Shown one piece after another: positions 9,377 to 18,477 of a stretch of DNA of 64,000 nt. The notes below the pieces were generated by a model. It had not been told where the DNA came from. It saw only the letters and a list, made by a program, of their open reading frames with translations, and searched no databases. Position 1 is the stretch's first letter, and each line of letters starts with the position of its first letter. The stretch covers positions 1 to 64,000 of the forward strand of contig JAJRBZ010000040.1 in NCBI GenBank assembly GCA_028679185.1, given 5' to 3'. Position numbers and translations under genes: made by a program. The stretch comes from Methanoregula sp. GTDB lineage: Archaea; Halobacteriota; Methanomicrobia; Methanomicrobiales; Methanospirillaceae.

Positions 9377-11338
9377 TTATACCGGCCGTAGTTTAATGAT
9401 CTCGCTGTTCTGGTGGCGCCGGATCATCTCCTGCGCTATGCTTGAGTTTTTCGCGAGGTGAATTTCTCCCATTTCGTTTACAGTCGCTGTGAACAGGTAT
9501 TCCTTTCCTGCAAACACATCCACAATCTTTCCGCTCTGCTCAGGGGCAACAATAGTGAGCTGCTTTTTATCAGTCAGGATTTTAATGCCCCCGCCCAGAT
9601 TGAGTTCAATATCGCTTTTCTGCGGTTGCATCTGCTGTCGTTCGAATTCAGAGCGGGGTTTGATATCAATGCCGATGCCAATTTTGTTTACAATGGCCGA
9701 CACATTCTTGCCCCCCTTACCAATTGCAGCCGGTACATCCTTGTCATCAATATAAACAATGGCTTTTGTATCGCTGATCATCTGTACATCAACGAAGCCC
9801 TCAGTGTAACGCCCTATTTCCCGCTGGATATCTTTCTCCATCAGTTTCCAGCCAGGACGCTCTTCACTATCCTTTCTTTGACCCGAATCCGGAAGGGCAA
9901 CAGGTGAACGGACGTTGCTGATAGATGCAACGGGAATTCCGACATTCTGGATCAAAGGCACCTGCGGGGCTTTTTTTGATGCATTTATCACTGCACTTAT
10001 TGGCATAACAATAGTCTCACCATCATATCGGAAGACATCAATGACCAGTTCACCCGTTTCGTGATCGGTCACGATAGTTACCGGGCGGATGTGCATTTCA
10101 TTTGCCATGCCTTCGGGGACTTTGATGGTGAAATCCACGTCATATATCTTTGTAATTACTCCCTGGCTGACAAAGATAATGGTGTTGACTATCTGTGAGA
10201 GAACTGAGAAGTCCACGCGGTCGGAAAAACGCTGGACTGCATCCTGCACACCATTGGCATGGATGACACCAATCATGCCAAGGCCGGCAAGTCGCATATC
10301 AGCAAAGACATTGAAATCCTCGTTTTTTCTCAGTTCGTCGAAGATGACATAGTCCGGCCTGACAAGCAGGAGCACATCTGCAGTGTTGGACATGCTGCCA
10401 TCAAGCATAGTATACTGGGTTATCTGATCCGGCACCTGCAACTCTCTGGGTGCTTCCATGGTCTTAACGACAAAACCACTGTCAGAAAGGTAGGTTGCGA
10501 CACTCTGAGCCAGTGTGGTCTTACCAGAACCGGGAGCCCCGACTATAATTAATCCTCGTTTCTCGCTGATGATCTTTTTTGTTATAAGATCAGATTTTGT
10601 ATAGTCATTCAGGGTCACATCAACTATCGGGCGTACAGCCGTGATCTCCATGCCGTCCGAGAACGGGCGACGTGCGATTGCAATTCGCATTGAACCAATC
10701 TGGACAACGGTGATGCCCCGCTTCTCGACTTCAATGAATCCGTCTGGATCGCGTTTTGCCCGCTCGAGGATTTCCTGTGCAAGGGCGCGGAGCTCATACT
10801 CACTTGTCGGCTGATCACGGATCTTAACGAGTTTCATATCGTTAATGGTGCCCTTCTTTGCGCTCGGGCAGACCCGTTCCTTGAGGTATACCGCGATCGT
10901 GTGCTCATCGAAGAACTGGTCAATGCCGAGGGGAACGAAGTCGCTCACCTGGGCCTTTAAGTAGATGACGTCCAGTCCTTTTGCCCGTGCCACTTCGGCC
11001 TGAACGAAATCACTGGTAATGAACCGTGCCGAATTCTCAATCGCGATACTCCTTATCATCGCGTCGATTTCACCACCGCTTGCGAGCTTGACCTGCTCGA
11101 GCGATGGGCGAATACCGGAAAATTTGAGTTCTATCGTTTTTTCTTCCGCCATCTTGCAGAGCTGCTGCAGTTCGTTTAAGCCGGAAAATCCTATTTCACG
11201 CCCGTTATTTGCCTGGGCTTCCAGTTCTGCAATAACTGCTTCGGGAACGATTATTGTTGCGCCTTTGTATTCACCGGTTTTTATCATCGAGGTTATACGT
11301 CCATCGATAAGGACGCTCGTATCTGGTACAAGTATCAT
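9377..11338 (-). CDS. PINc/VapC-type ATPase with KH domain
   Basis: This 653-residue protein belongs to a widespread archaeal family joining three domains. An N-terminal PIN nuclease-like domain (about 1-135) has acidic residues at D6, E37, D92 and D110. A type II/IV secretion-type ATPase domain carries Walker A GAPGSGKTT at about 267-275 and Walker B-like VIFDEL near 334. A C-terminal KH RNA-binding domain has IGKGGKN near 538, followed by a short beta-rich tail. It probably binds and may cleave RNA, but the physiological role in archaea is unknown. The presence of a FlaI/GspE-like ATPase does not make it a secretion protein. Confidence 0.9.
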   Translation of the reverse strand: MILVPDTSVLIDGRITSMIKTGEYKGATIIVPEAVIAELEAQANNGREIGFSGLNELQQLCKMAEEKTIELKFSGIRPSLEQVKLASGGEIDAMIRSIAIENSARFITSDFVQAEVARAKGLDVIYLKAQVSDFVPLGIDQFFDEHTIAVYLKERVCPSAKKGTINDMKLVKIRDQPTSEYELRALAQEILERAKRDPDGFIEVEKRGITVVQIGSMRIAIARRPFSDGMEITAVRPIVDVTLNDYTKSDLITKKIISEKRGLIIVGAPGSGKTTLAQSVATYLSDSGFVVKTMEAPRELQVPDQITQYTMLDGSMSNTADVLLLVRPDYVIFDELRKNEDFNVFADMRLAGLGMIGVIHANGVQDAVQRFSDRVDFSVLSQIVNTIIFVSQGVITKIYDVDFTIKVPEGMANEMHIRPVTIVTDHETGELVIDVFRYDGETIVMPISAVINASKKAPQVPLIQNVGIPVASISNVRSPVALPDSGQRKDSEERPGWKLMEKDIQREIGRYTEGFVDVQMISDTKAIVYIDDKDVPAAIGKGGKNVSAIVNKIGIGIDIKPRSEFERQQMQPQKSDIELNLGGGIKILTDKKQLTIVAPEQSGKIVDVFAGKEYLFTATVNEMGEIHLAKNSSIAQEMIRRHQNSEIIKLRPV

Positions 11339-11534
11339 AAAATATTATTCCTCCCATATGGTATGCTCTGGTATACTATTCGCACCAACGATGGGTGATC
11401 GTTGATAGGGTACTTATTGGCATGTTAGTGTTTATAAGAGGTTCGAAGGGATGTAGGGTGGGAGAAGCCGGGGCAGGTTTCATCCGATGGAGAATACTTG
11501 ATAATCCTGTGTTACAATCGTCAGGTTGCTTACT

Positions 11535-12194
11535 TCAGCACTGATCCCGATTTTTTGAACTTTTTGCCTCCTTCTGAAATTCGATATACGAATAGACGGT
11601 AGTATATACTGCAAATACAAGAACCGGCACCAGGATGAACCAGATGGCAAAATCCCGGAATAATAAACCTGCAAAGGAGATAATTCCGGCAATTTTGAAC
11701 AATTTCCCGCCGACCTCGTGTGTTTTCTTCCAGACCGTTTTACTGCTTAATGTCCAGGGAGTGCGGATTCCTACAAACCAGTTCTGCTCTGCATGCTCAG
11801 TGAGAAATCCGATGTAAATGAATAGGATCCCGATAAGGATAGGTAATGTGAGGTTCGGGCTCACATGGTACCCGGTACTCCAGACAATGATCTGAATCTG
11901 TATAGCCAGCAGGAAGAGGACAAACAGGAGTATGAATCCCTCGTAGTAGTTCCTGAACTTCTCATAATTCTTTTTAAGTGGATCGATGCGGGGGATTACA
12001 ACAAACAGGGCAACACAGGCAGTCATAATAAGGGGGATGAGACCCAGTCCCCAGAACTTCGACATGTATCCGTCAGCCTGGCCCGCAGCGTTCCAGTGTG
12101 AAACGACACGATCCGGAACAGTTGGATAAACAGCGACGGTGATAATGAAGGTAATAATGAGACCGGCAATAATTGCATACCGAATAAGTTTCAT
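11535..12194 (-). CDS. SdpI/DUF1648 family integral membrane protein
   Basis: This 219-residue protein has about six predicted membrane helices. The N-terminal part carries the DUF1648 motif (YPTVPDRVVSHWNAAGQADGY at about 24-44, after the first helix). The C-terminal half resembles SdpI (NWFVGIRTPWTLSSKTVWKKTH, then GGKLFKIAG). Bacterial SdpI protects against a toxic peptide, but most family members have no assigned substrate. It is a single gene with no neighbouring toxin or regulator, so immunity function is not supported by context. Confidence 0.85.
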   Translation of the reverse strand: MKLIRYAIIAGLIITFIITVAVYPTVPDRVVSHWNAAGQADGYMSKFWGLGLIPLIMTACVALFVVIPRIDPLKKNYEKFRNYYEGFILLFVLFLLAIQIQIIVWSTGYHVSPNLTLPILIGILFIYIGFLTEHAEQNWFVGIRTPWTLSSKTVWKKTHEVGGKLFKIAGIISFAGLLFRDFAIWFILVPVLVFAVYTTVYSYIEFQKEAKSSKNRDQC

Positions 12195-12460
12195 TTGTTG
12201 GTTATTAGGTATCGATCAAGTAAAAAAGGTTCTCCGGATTACTGGTATCAGGGTCCTGAACTGCAATAAATGGTGTGCTATCGTGTTGTTGGTCGTAACA
12301 ACATAAAGTGCAGATTTTGATGATCATGATGAACCACCCCCTTTTTGTTCTGTGTCCTTTCGGGTCATTTATTTGCAGAGGATGGGATGGTTGAATATCA
12401 AGCGTATACCTATAATCCCCATAAACCCAATCTGGTTTAACAGACTACGGGATTCAAACG

Positions 12461-12682
12461 ATGAATGTTACAATCGATCGCATGGCCTGCGTGAGCTGCG
12501 GTGCCTGCTGGAATACCTGCCCGGAATTATTTAACCAGAATCATTGTGATTCATTCTCCGAGATTATTGAGGAATACCAATTCAATGGCAACCTGGCTGA
12601 GGCAGTAATCCCGGATTGTCTTGGTTGTTGTGCACAGGAAGCAGCAGATCTCTGTCCTCTTCATATCATCCAAATCAGCTGA
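12461..12682 (+). CDS. 4Fe-4S ferredoxin
   Basis: This small acidic electron carrier has 73 residues. The first cluster site is CVSCGACWNTCPELF (about 10-24). A second cysteine group CLGCCAQEAADLCP comes near the C-terminus, with an irregular CxxCC spacing compared with the classical CxxCxxCxxxCP. The cluster count is therefore uncertain: probably one [4Fe-4S] with a possible second. It is monocistronic with no enzyme partner alongside. A 266-nt gap upstream holds nothing else recognisable. Confidence 0.85.
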   Translation: MNVTIDRMACVSCGACWNTCPELFNQNHCDSFSEIIEEYQFNGNLAEAVIPDCLGCCAQEAADLCPLHIIQIS

Positions 12683-12736
12683 TATTTCCTTATTTTTTCG
12701 TGTAGCAGCGTTCATAAGATAAAAGAGAGGCAGGTA

Positions 12737-13105
12737 TCAGTGTCCCTTGTTCCCGTACACTTTTTCCGGGTCGAATACTTTTGTGCCTACCATTTCTCCT
12801 GAAAGTGTCCGGTAGAAGCAGGAGATATATCCCATATGGCAGGCAGCGCCCTTCTGCTCCACGAGGTAAATCAGGCAGTCCTCATCGCAATCCGTGAGGA
12901 TTTGTAGCACTTTCTGGTAATGCCCGCTCTCTTCACCTTTCTTCCAGAGCTTCCTCCTGCTCCGGCTGAAGTAATGGGCATATCCTGTCTCCTGGGTGAG
13001 AATGACAGCTTCATCGTTTGCATACGCCATCATCAGTACTTCACGGCTCTTGGCATCCTGCACAATGACAGGAATCAGTCCATCCACAAATTTCAGGTTG
13101 AGCAT
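12737..13105 (-). CDS. hisI: Phosphoribosyl-AMP cyclohydrolase
   Basis: HisI opens the adenine ring of phosphoribosyl-AMP in the third step of histidine synthesis. The 122-residue single-domain protein shows the family motifs [27 protein letters not shown] and [19 protein letters not shown], including the zinc and magnesium ligands Asp-Cys-Asp and Cys-His. There is no fused HisE domain. It starts one base after the stop of the A24 peptidase gene (TAA-C-ATG), so translation is probably coupled to that gene. Confidence 0.95.
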   Translation of the reverse strand: MLNLKFVDGLIPVIVQDAKSREVLMMAYANDEAVILTQETGYAHYFSRSRRKLWKKGEESGHYQKVLQILTDCDEDCLIYLVEQKGAACHMGYISCFYRTLSGEMVGTKVFDPEKVYGNKGH

Positions 13106-13106
13106 G

Positions 13107-14297
13107 TTATCCGGCTCCAGCTATAACGTTCATTAACGCAAAGAGAATATCCCCAAAAACAAGGGCAGTAACCATCCCGGCTGTGATAGGGACAATAAAT
13201 GGGACTGCATAAGAAATCCACACGGTGCCAGCATTCCTGTATACTGTGAGTTCCTTTTTAAATTTTTCAGGATATTCCCTGAGGTCTTTTGTGTAAACCC
13301 TGTCTCTGCCGGCATACATCCGCCTGATGGAATCCCAAAAGCCGATGAATTTTCGGCTTACCGTTCCATTCTTTTCTTCAAAATCCTCCATGATAAAACC
13401 CCATTCATCCTGGATTCTGTCACCCTGTACCGGGAATCCAAAGAACATATACATCAGCGGGGCCTTGTTCCCGCGGAACAAATTTATAATAAAAATACCG
13501 AGCGGTGCTGCCATGTTCATCAGAAGGGCATTGATGAGGACTGAAAATGAAAAGAAACCAAGGGCCGGATTACCAAGGATAGGCGTGAACGGGAACGTGG
13601 GAATACAAAATGAAATGAATATAAGTGCCCATGCATCTGCACCACCAAAGAGATGCATTCGTGCAAAAATATAGAACACCCCGCAAAATACTGCCAGGAG
13701 CAGTATTACAATGGCAGGAGATCCCCAGCCATATGGGCTTAACAGCATGAGCACCGAGGTAATCGAAAAAATCATAATTATCAGCACAAAATACCAGCGG
13801 TTGATGGTTTCCTGTATATTTGATTCTTCTATCCTGCGTTTTCGTCGGTCATTTTCTTCAGGTCTGCCTTTGTATTCCCTATATGAAATGTATCCCAGTA
13901 TTCCGGTAAACATTGCGTACCAGGGAAACAGCTGGGCATTCGTCGATGGTGCAAAAACAAACCACGACAGCGCAGGGAGAATCAGTACGAGTGCAAGATA
14001 GTAAAAAATTGAGGATTTTTTGTAATAAAACGTGAGGCCAAGGGAATCCGTTCTTCCCCGACTGTCCAGATAATCTGCATAGAGAAAACAAGTAACAAGG
14101 GCAAGATAACCGGTGATGAGACTTAAACTGGCTGTTGTCTGCCACAGGACGTATCCGGTACAGATAATGCCCACTCCAAGCATAGGCAACCAATAGATAA
14201 ACGGTACTTTGCGATCCCTGATATCAAGAAAAGAGGCATAGATAAGCGTGGCAAGGACTGCAACCGCAGAGATTACCATCGGGTAAAGAATTTCCAT
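13107..14297 (-). CDS. A24 family prepilin peptidase, archaeal (Arc_PepC_II C-terminal type)
   Basis: This membrane aspartyl protease removes class III signal peptides from archaeal pilins or archaellins. The 396-residue protein has about ten membrane helices. One catalytic Asp lies in [11 protein letters not shown] (D25 or D28) and the other in the GxGD-type motif FGGADAW (about 217-223). The start at 14297 gives the family-like [11 protein letters not shown] opening; the frame extends to 14576, but that extra 93 residues is not membrane-like. It lies only a few kb from the secretion ATPase island and could process its missing pilins. The downstream partner is hisI. Confidence 0.85.
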   Translation of the reverse strand: MEILYPMVISAVAVLATLIYASFLDIRDRKVPFIYWLPMLGVGIICTGYVLWQTTASLSLITGYLALVTCFLYADYLDSRGRTDSLGLTFYYKKSSIFYYLALVLILPALSWFVFAPSTNAQLFPWYAMFTGILGYISYREYKGRPEENDRRKRRIEESNIQETINRWYFVLIIMIFSITSVLMLLSPYGWGSPAIVILLLAVFCGVFYIFARMHLFGGADAWALIFISFCIPTFPFTPILGNPALGFFSFSVLINALLMNMAAPLGIFIINLFRGNKAPLMYMFFGFPVQGDRIQDEWGFIMEDFEEKNGTVSRKFIGFWDSIRRMYAGRDRVYTKDLREYPEKFKKELTVYRNAGTVWISYAVPFIVPITAGMVTALVFGDILFALMNVIAGAG

Positions 14298-14472
14298 AAA
14301 TCCGGTATACTCTTTTTCTTTTGAACACTTATGTATGGCGATAAAGTACCAGATCTTAAAATTTTTCCGCAAATGTAAAATACACATGTTACAAATAACT
14401 CCACTATAGTGAGATGAAAAAGAGCTCGTGGAATTCTCTTCATAAAGACTATACGCGACGAGATGAGTTTTA

Positions 14473-15447
14473 ATGAAAATACAGGACCTGATAAAAAATA
14501 TCCATAAAGGCTCAAAGCATCTGGGGACCTTCTCGCTCAATGAACTATTCCAGTTTGCCTCATCACGGAGCTTCAACGGGATTGCTGTAGCAAAAGAGAA
14601 CGGGCGGGAATATTATCTTGCATTCATTGCCGGTGAGGCCGAAGGTGCCATCTATATCGATGAAAAGGGAACTGAGTATAGTGATAAGGCGGCAAAAATG
14701 ATTTCCGGCAACGAAAAATTCGATTTCTATGAAATTACCCCGGATATTGTTGAAACTATTGTCATGAGATGCCGGATTTTTGAAAAGACTCATTTGAAAA
14801 AGAGTATCCCTAACGTAATCCACGACCTGCTGGAAAATATCATCAGGGGTTCAAAATTCGTTAACATGTTCACACTCCACGAACTGTTCCAGTTTGCCTC
14901 ATCACAGAGATCCAATGGATTAGCGGCGGCAAAAGAGAATGAAAGGGAGTACTATCTTGCATTTATCGACGGAGAGGCCGAAGGTGCCATCTATATCGAC
15001 GATAAGGGGTCATTATACAGCGATAAAGCGGTGCTGATGATTTCCGGCAACGAAAAATTCGAGTTTTATGACGTGAAACCGGATATTGTCGATGCTGTTG
15101 TTATGGGATCAAGGATTTTTGAAAAAACTCACTTAAAAAAGAGCGTACCGACTTTGATACCTGAAATCGGTAAGAAAAGCGAGGGTATGGGTGTGCTTAC
15201 CCTGACAATCCAGAAGGACGGCATCCCTCAAAATGGTGTCAGTGTGTCTGTCCGAAGTGAAGGAAAGGTTTTGGGGAACGACATCACTACTGAGGAAGGA
15301 ACTGCCAGTTTTAAACTGATGTATGGGAAATACAATTGTGTCGTCAAGGACCGTTCGCAGAATATTACTACATTTTATATAACATTTGATGATTCGCACT
15401 CAAAAATTCTCCTTGATCTTGATGCAAAAGTTCTCCTGGAAATTTAA
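14473..15447 (+). CDS. Tandem-duplicated PATAN-like protein with C-terminal beta-sandwich domain
   Basis: I do not recognise this 324-residue protein with certainty. Residues about 1-113 and 117-227 are two copies of one domain (offset 342 bp, with shared runs such as NELFQFASS, EREYYLAFI and GEAEGAIYID). The pattern G-F-S-L-x-E-L-F-Q...IYID resembles PATAN/DUF4388 domains, which occur with roadblock proteins. Residues about 237-324 resemble a PEGA or carboxypeptidase-regulatory fold (TLTIQKDGIPQNGVSVSV, then EEGTASFKL). No signal peptide is seen, so it is probably cytoplasmic. It is probably co-transcribed with the V4R gene 46 nt downstream. A role in sensing is inference from context. Confidence 0.6.
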   Translation: MKIQDLIKNIHKGSKHLGTFSLNELFQFASSRSFNGIAVAKENGREYYLAFIAGEAEGAIYIDEKGTEYSDKAAKMISGNEKFDFYEITPDIVETIVMRCRIFEKTHLKKSIPNVIHDLLENIIRGSKFVNMFTLHELFQFASSQRSNGLAAAKENEREYYLAFIDGEAEGAIYIDDKGSLYSDKAVLMISGNEKFEFYDVKPDIVDAVVMGSRIFEKTHLKKSVPTLIPEIGKKSEGMGVLTLTIQKDGIPQNGVSVSVRSEGKVLGNDITTEEGTASFKLMYGKYNCVVKDRSQNITTFYITFDDSHSKILLDLDAKVLLEI

Positions 15448-15493
15448 TACCATTTAACCTGTTTTTCCTTAAATTTACCACTAATACCTGAAT

Positions 15494-16660
15494 GTGCTTA
15501 CACTAAAATGGAGAAATCCTTTAAATCAGAGAATAACAGAATTTTCTTGCATGAAAATCGGGCGTGAAGATTTCGAGGCATTTATTAACGGTGAGAAAAG
15601 TATCACCCCCTATATAGAGACGGACCTGCTTGCAGGATCATATTCCGTTTTTGGGGTAAAGACCGCAAGCAACCCGAATTATCTCATAAAAGCCATCTAC
15701 GAGATGTACGAATTGAACCTCAATAAGAAACTTGCGGTGAAAGCCGTACGCAATCTTTTCCGTTCGGTTGGTCTGGGGTCTGTCGGGCTTAATAATCTGT
15801 TAAAAAAACTGGGCATTGACCTGAAACCTTCAGAATTTCTCATGCTCGTATTTAAACTCCAGCACCAGCAGGGCTGGGGTGCCCCTTTTGAGCTTCTGGA
15901 GGCAACTGACAAGCGGATAATCCTCCGCACAAAACAGACATTTGAATCTCAGGTCATGAAGGACTGGAATATGCAGGTCTGTGGTATTCACCAGGGCTGG
16001 ATTGAAGGTGTGCTGATGGCCGTAACCGGGATGAACTGGTTCTGCCTTGAGAGGACCTGCCATGCAAAAGGCGATGAATTCTGCGAGTTTGTTGCTGACC
16101 AGGCCGAATCCAGCTGGAAATTCAAGGCGGAAGCAATTGTGAAGGGAGAGTCCGCTATCACCGAATTTATCGAGCATAAACCCGTTGAAGGAACGATCAA
16201 ACTGATCGATGATCCGGTTGTAATAATGCCCCGTTTTGTCTTCACCTCAATGATGAATTCGTTAAAAAAGACGATGGGCGAGATGCCGGCCGGGGGTGTC
16301 AATTACCGGGCGTACATGGATATGGGCAAGGAGAACGTTGAGCATTACAGGAAGATGGGCATCACAAAGCCTCACATTCTTGCAGACATGGCGTTTACCT
16401 TTTATTCGCAGATGGGCTGGTTCAGGATTATCAGTATGGAATGGAATGAAGCAAAAAAGGAAAAAACTATCACGCTTGAACATACAGTTGAATCCGAAGC
16501 GTTTGGGAATACGGGAAAAAATGTCTGCTATTGCACAGCCGGTCTTCTTGCCGGCATTGTTGAAGGATCCTTTGGGATAAAAGTGCAGGGTCGTGAAATC
16601 AGGTGCCGGTCCAAAGGCGACGAGCACTGCGTCTTTGCAATAACCAATAAACCAGAATAA
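15494..16660 (+). CDS. Double V4R-domain protein (small-molecule sensor-like)
   Basis: The 388-residue protein contains two V4R (4-vinyl-reductase-like) domains, at about 100-205 and 240-385. Each ends with a cysteine-containing core: CHAKGDEFCEF in the first, RSKGDEHCVF in the second. V4R domains bind hydrophobic or metal-linked ligands and often regulate signalling proteins. No output domain is attached. The start is GTG at 15494; an internal ATG at 15551 (MKIGREDFEAF) is an equally plausible start, and neither has a clear Shine-Dalgarno site. The remains of a response regulator lie directly downstream. Confidence 0.8.
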   Translation: MLTLKWRNPLNQRITEFSCMKIGREDFEAFINGEKSITPYIETDLLAGSYSVFGVKTASNPNYLIKAIYEMYELNLNKKLAVKAVRNLFRSVGLGSVGLNNLLKKLGIDLKPSEFLMLVFKLQHQQGWGAPFELLEATDKRIILRTKQTFESQVMKDWNMQVCGIHQGWIEGVLMAVTGMNWFCLERTCHAKGDEFCEFVADQAESSWKFKAEAIVKGESAITEFIEHKPVEGTIKLIDDPVVIMPRFVFTSMMNSLKKTMGEMPAGGVNYRAYMDMGKENVEHYRKMGITKPHILADMAFTFYSQMGWFRIISMEWNEAKKEKTITLEHTVESEAFGNTGKNVCYCTAGLLAGIVEGSFGIKVQGREIRCRSKGDEHCVFAITNKPE

Positions 16661-16715
16661 ACTGTTTTTTTAGTAAATTCCAACACCATTCTCATCACCA
16701 AAGTACCAAAAATGT

Positions 16716-16970
16716 ATGCCTTTTATATCGCCAATACCCGCAATCCTGATTGTTGAAGATGGCGACATCATTACCATATTTTTCTGCTGATGCTCTAAAA
16801 AAAGGATTACCATGTCATTGGCGGGACATTTTCCGAAAGGATGTGATAATGAAATCCAAAGCACTGGAGCCTGATATCATAATGATGGACATCTCTTTAT
16901 CAGGTGAAGTGTTACTGTACTCCCTGACAGAAAGTGCAGGTATACCTTCTGTTTTGGCTAAAAAAGGGAT
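16716..16970 (+). pseudogene. Decayed response-regulator receiver domain
   Basis: Three frames must be joined to recover a receiver domain. ATG 16716 opens with AILIVEDGD (the acidic pocket) and runs into TGA. The next frame gives KKDYHVIGGTFSERM from about 16799, just after a TAA at 16796. A third frame gives LEPDIIMMDISLSGE around 16864-16908, including the phospho-acceptor Asp. Beyond that only IPSV resembles the family, and the Lys motif is missing. At least two frameshifts and two stops rule out a working product. It probably once belonged with the upstream V4R gene. Confidence 0.75.
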
Positions 16971-17004
16971 CATTAACCGGAGTGACGGGGAAATCCCCCT
17001 CACA

Positions 17005-17793
17005 TCACTTTTTCTTGGAAAAAACGGCTTTTGTGAATCTTTCGATAAATCCTTCTTTCTGTTCCTTATCCTCTTCATCTTTATATCTGACACCAATAAG
17101 GCCGGAGGCAATACGGCGGATGGCTTTTGAAGCAGGGGATGTCGGATACTTGATAACCAGCGGCGTTCTTGCAGAAGCAGCACGACGTACATTGGTGTCT
17201 TCCGGTATGAACCCGATTACCTTAACCCCAAGCACTTTCTCCATCTTTTTAATCATGAGATCGGGATTGTCCTGATCGACCCGGTTGATAATTGAACCAA
17301 GAACATGACCCCCTACAAGTTCTGTAAGTATCCTTGTCTTGAGGGCATCTACAATGGAAGAGAGTTCAGGATTTACGACAAGGATAACTTCATCGGCAAC
17401 TGCAAGAGGTACAATACCATCCTTGCTTATCCCGGCCGGGGCATCAATCAATAAAAATTCGCAGCGTTTGATAATCTCGCTCATCACGTCTCGTATCTTT
17501 TCCGGATCTGCCTGCTGAAACCCCTGGAGAGATATACCTGCAGGAATTACCTTGAGCCCTGCAGGACATTCATATATCGCATCATTGATATTGGCCTTGC
17601 CGGCAAGAATTTCATGAAGGGTCACCGGGGCATCCTGCAGGCCGAGAAGCAGGCCGACATTTGCCATACCGATATCAGCATCCATAAGAAAGGTTTCTTT
17701 ACCGAGTTGAGCAAGCATCGTTCCGAGATTAACAGAAACAGTTGTCTTCCCAGTCCCACCTTTTCCGGAAGCGATTGTGTAAACCTTGACCAT
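17005..17793 (-). CDS. minD: MinD/ParA-type ATPase
   Basis: This 262-residue P-loop ATPase of the MinD branch has the deviant Walker A GKGGTGKTT (about 10-18), DADIGMANVGLLLG (about 38-51) and LLIDAPAGI. It ends in an amphipathic basic helix (GFIERFTKAVFSKKK) resembling the membrane-targeting sequence of MinD. Such proteins oscillate or localise to poles and place division or motility machinery. The start is set by AGGGTG five bases before ATG 17793. It is the last gene of a minus-strand operon with two roadblock/PATAN-type proteins, next to secretion genes. This suggests positioning of that machinery rather than cell division (inference). Confidence 0.92.
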   Translation of the reverse strand: MVKVYTIASGKGGTGKTTVSVNLGTMLAQLGKETFLMDADIGMANVGLLLGLQDAPVTLHEILAGKANINDAIYECPAGLKVIPAGISLQGFQQADPEKIRDVMSEIIKRCEFLLIDAPAGISKDGIVPLAVADEVILVVNPELSSIVDALKTRILTELVGGHVLGSIINRVDQDNPDLMIKKMEKVLGVKVIGFIPEDTNVRRAASARTPLVIKYPTSPASKAIRRIASGLIGVRYKDEEDKEQKEGFIERFTKAVFSKKK

Positions 17794-17862
17794 TGAACAC
17801 CCTGTTATGTGAATATTTCTATTTGATTTATATAAGATTACCCAATTTTTCACTTTGCCGGA

Positions 17863-18453
17863 TTATATCCAAAAGTTTAATATTGCCTGAGTATCCGCAG
17901 CAATTTTCTTTGATATATCTTCCGATACCGGATTTTTGGTTCTGATTATGCCAACAAGGGCAGATCCCTTGAGGTTCAGCTCAATAATCATGACACCGGA
18001 AATAATAGGCGTTTGAATGGGAGTTCGCATCTTACCATATGCAGCTGCATCTGTAAGTGCCTGTTCCCCACCGGAAGTGGCAACTACAAGTCCGTCAGAA
18101 GTAGCGATTGTACATATATCAAGAGAATATTTCCGGGTAAGCTGCAACAGATTCTGGGTGATATCAGTTTTTTTTTGAAGGATACTGTTTTCTTCTGATA
18201 CAGGTGTCGGGGTAATTGGAACTGTGCGGGATTGCAATGCAGGGAGCATTCTTTGTATCAGTTTTTTTTCAGAGTGGTACTTCCGGGGCTGATAAGAAAA
18301 GTTACTGGTTTTGGATTTTTTTTGAAGATTTTGCTTTTTTTCACGGTTTTTTTTAATAGTATGCGCTGCAACTACAATAACTACAATGAAAATAATACCG
18401 ATAACAATCAGGACAATACTATACTCGGACCATGATTCCAGCAAACTGGTCAA
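17863..18453 (-). CDS. Membrane-anchored roadblock/LC7-domain protein
   Basis: The 196-residue protein has one N-terminal membrane helix (about 12-33, IVLIVIGIIFIVVIVVAAH). A Lys-rich linker follows, and a C-terminal roadblock/LC7 domain spans about 98-195 (SLDICTIATSDGLVVAT, then ISGVMIIELNLKGSALVGIIR). Roadblock proteins regulate small GTPases, as MglB does for MglA. The start appears to be TTG 18453, preceded by GAGGG at seven bases. It lies 24 nt after the PATAN-like gene and 69 nt before minD, all in one direction. A membrane helix on a roadblock protein is unusual. Confidence 0.75.
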   Translation of the reverse strand: MTSLLESWSEYSIVLIVIGIIFIVVIVVAAHTIKKNREKKQNLQKKSKTSNFSYQPRKYHSEKKLIQRMLPALQSRTVPITPTPVSEENSILQKKTDITQNLLQLTRKYSLDICTIATSDGLVVATSGGEQALTDAAAYGKMRTPIQTPIISGVMIIELNLKGSALVGIIRTKNPVSEDISKKIAADTQAILNFWI

Positions 18454-18477
18454 ACGTATACCCTCTTCCTCCCGATG

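Noticed and set aside
14298-14576. N-terminal extension of the A24 peptidase frame
   Set aside because: The extra residues are not membrane-like and overlap the divergent gene at 14473; ATG 14297 gives the family-like start.
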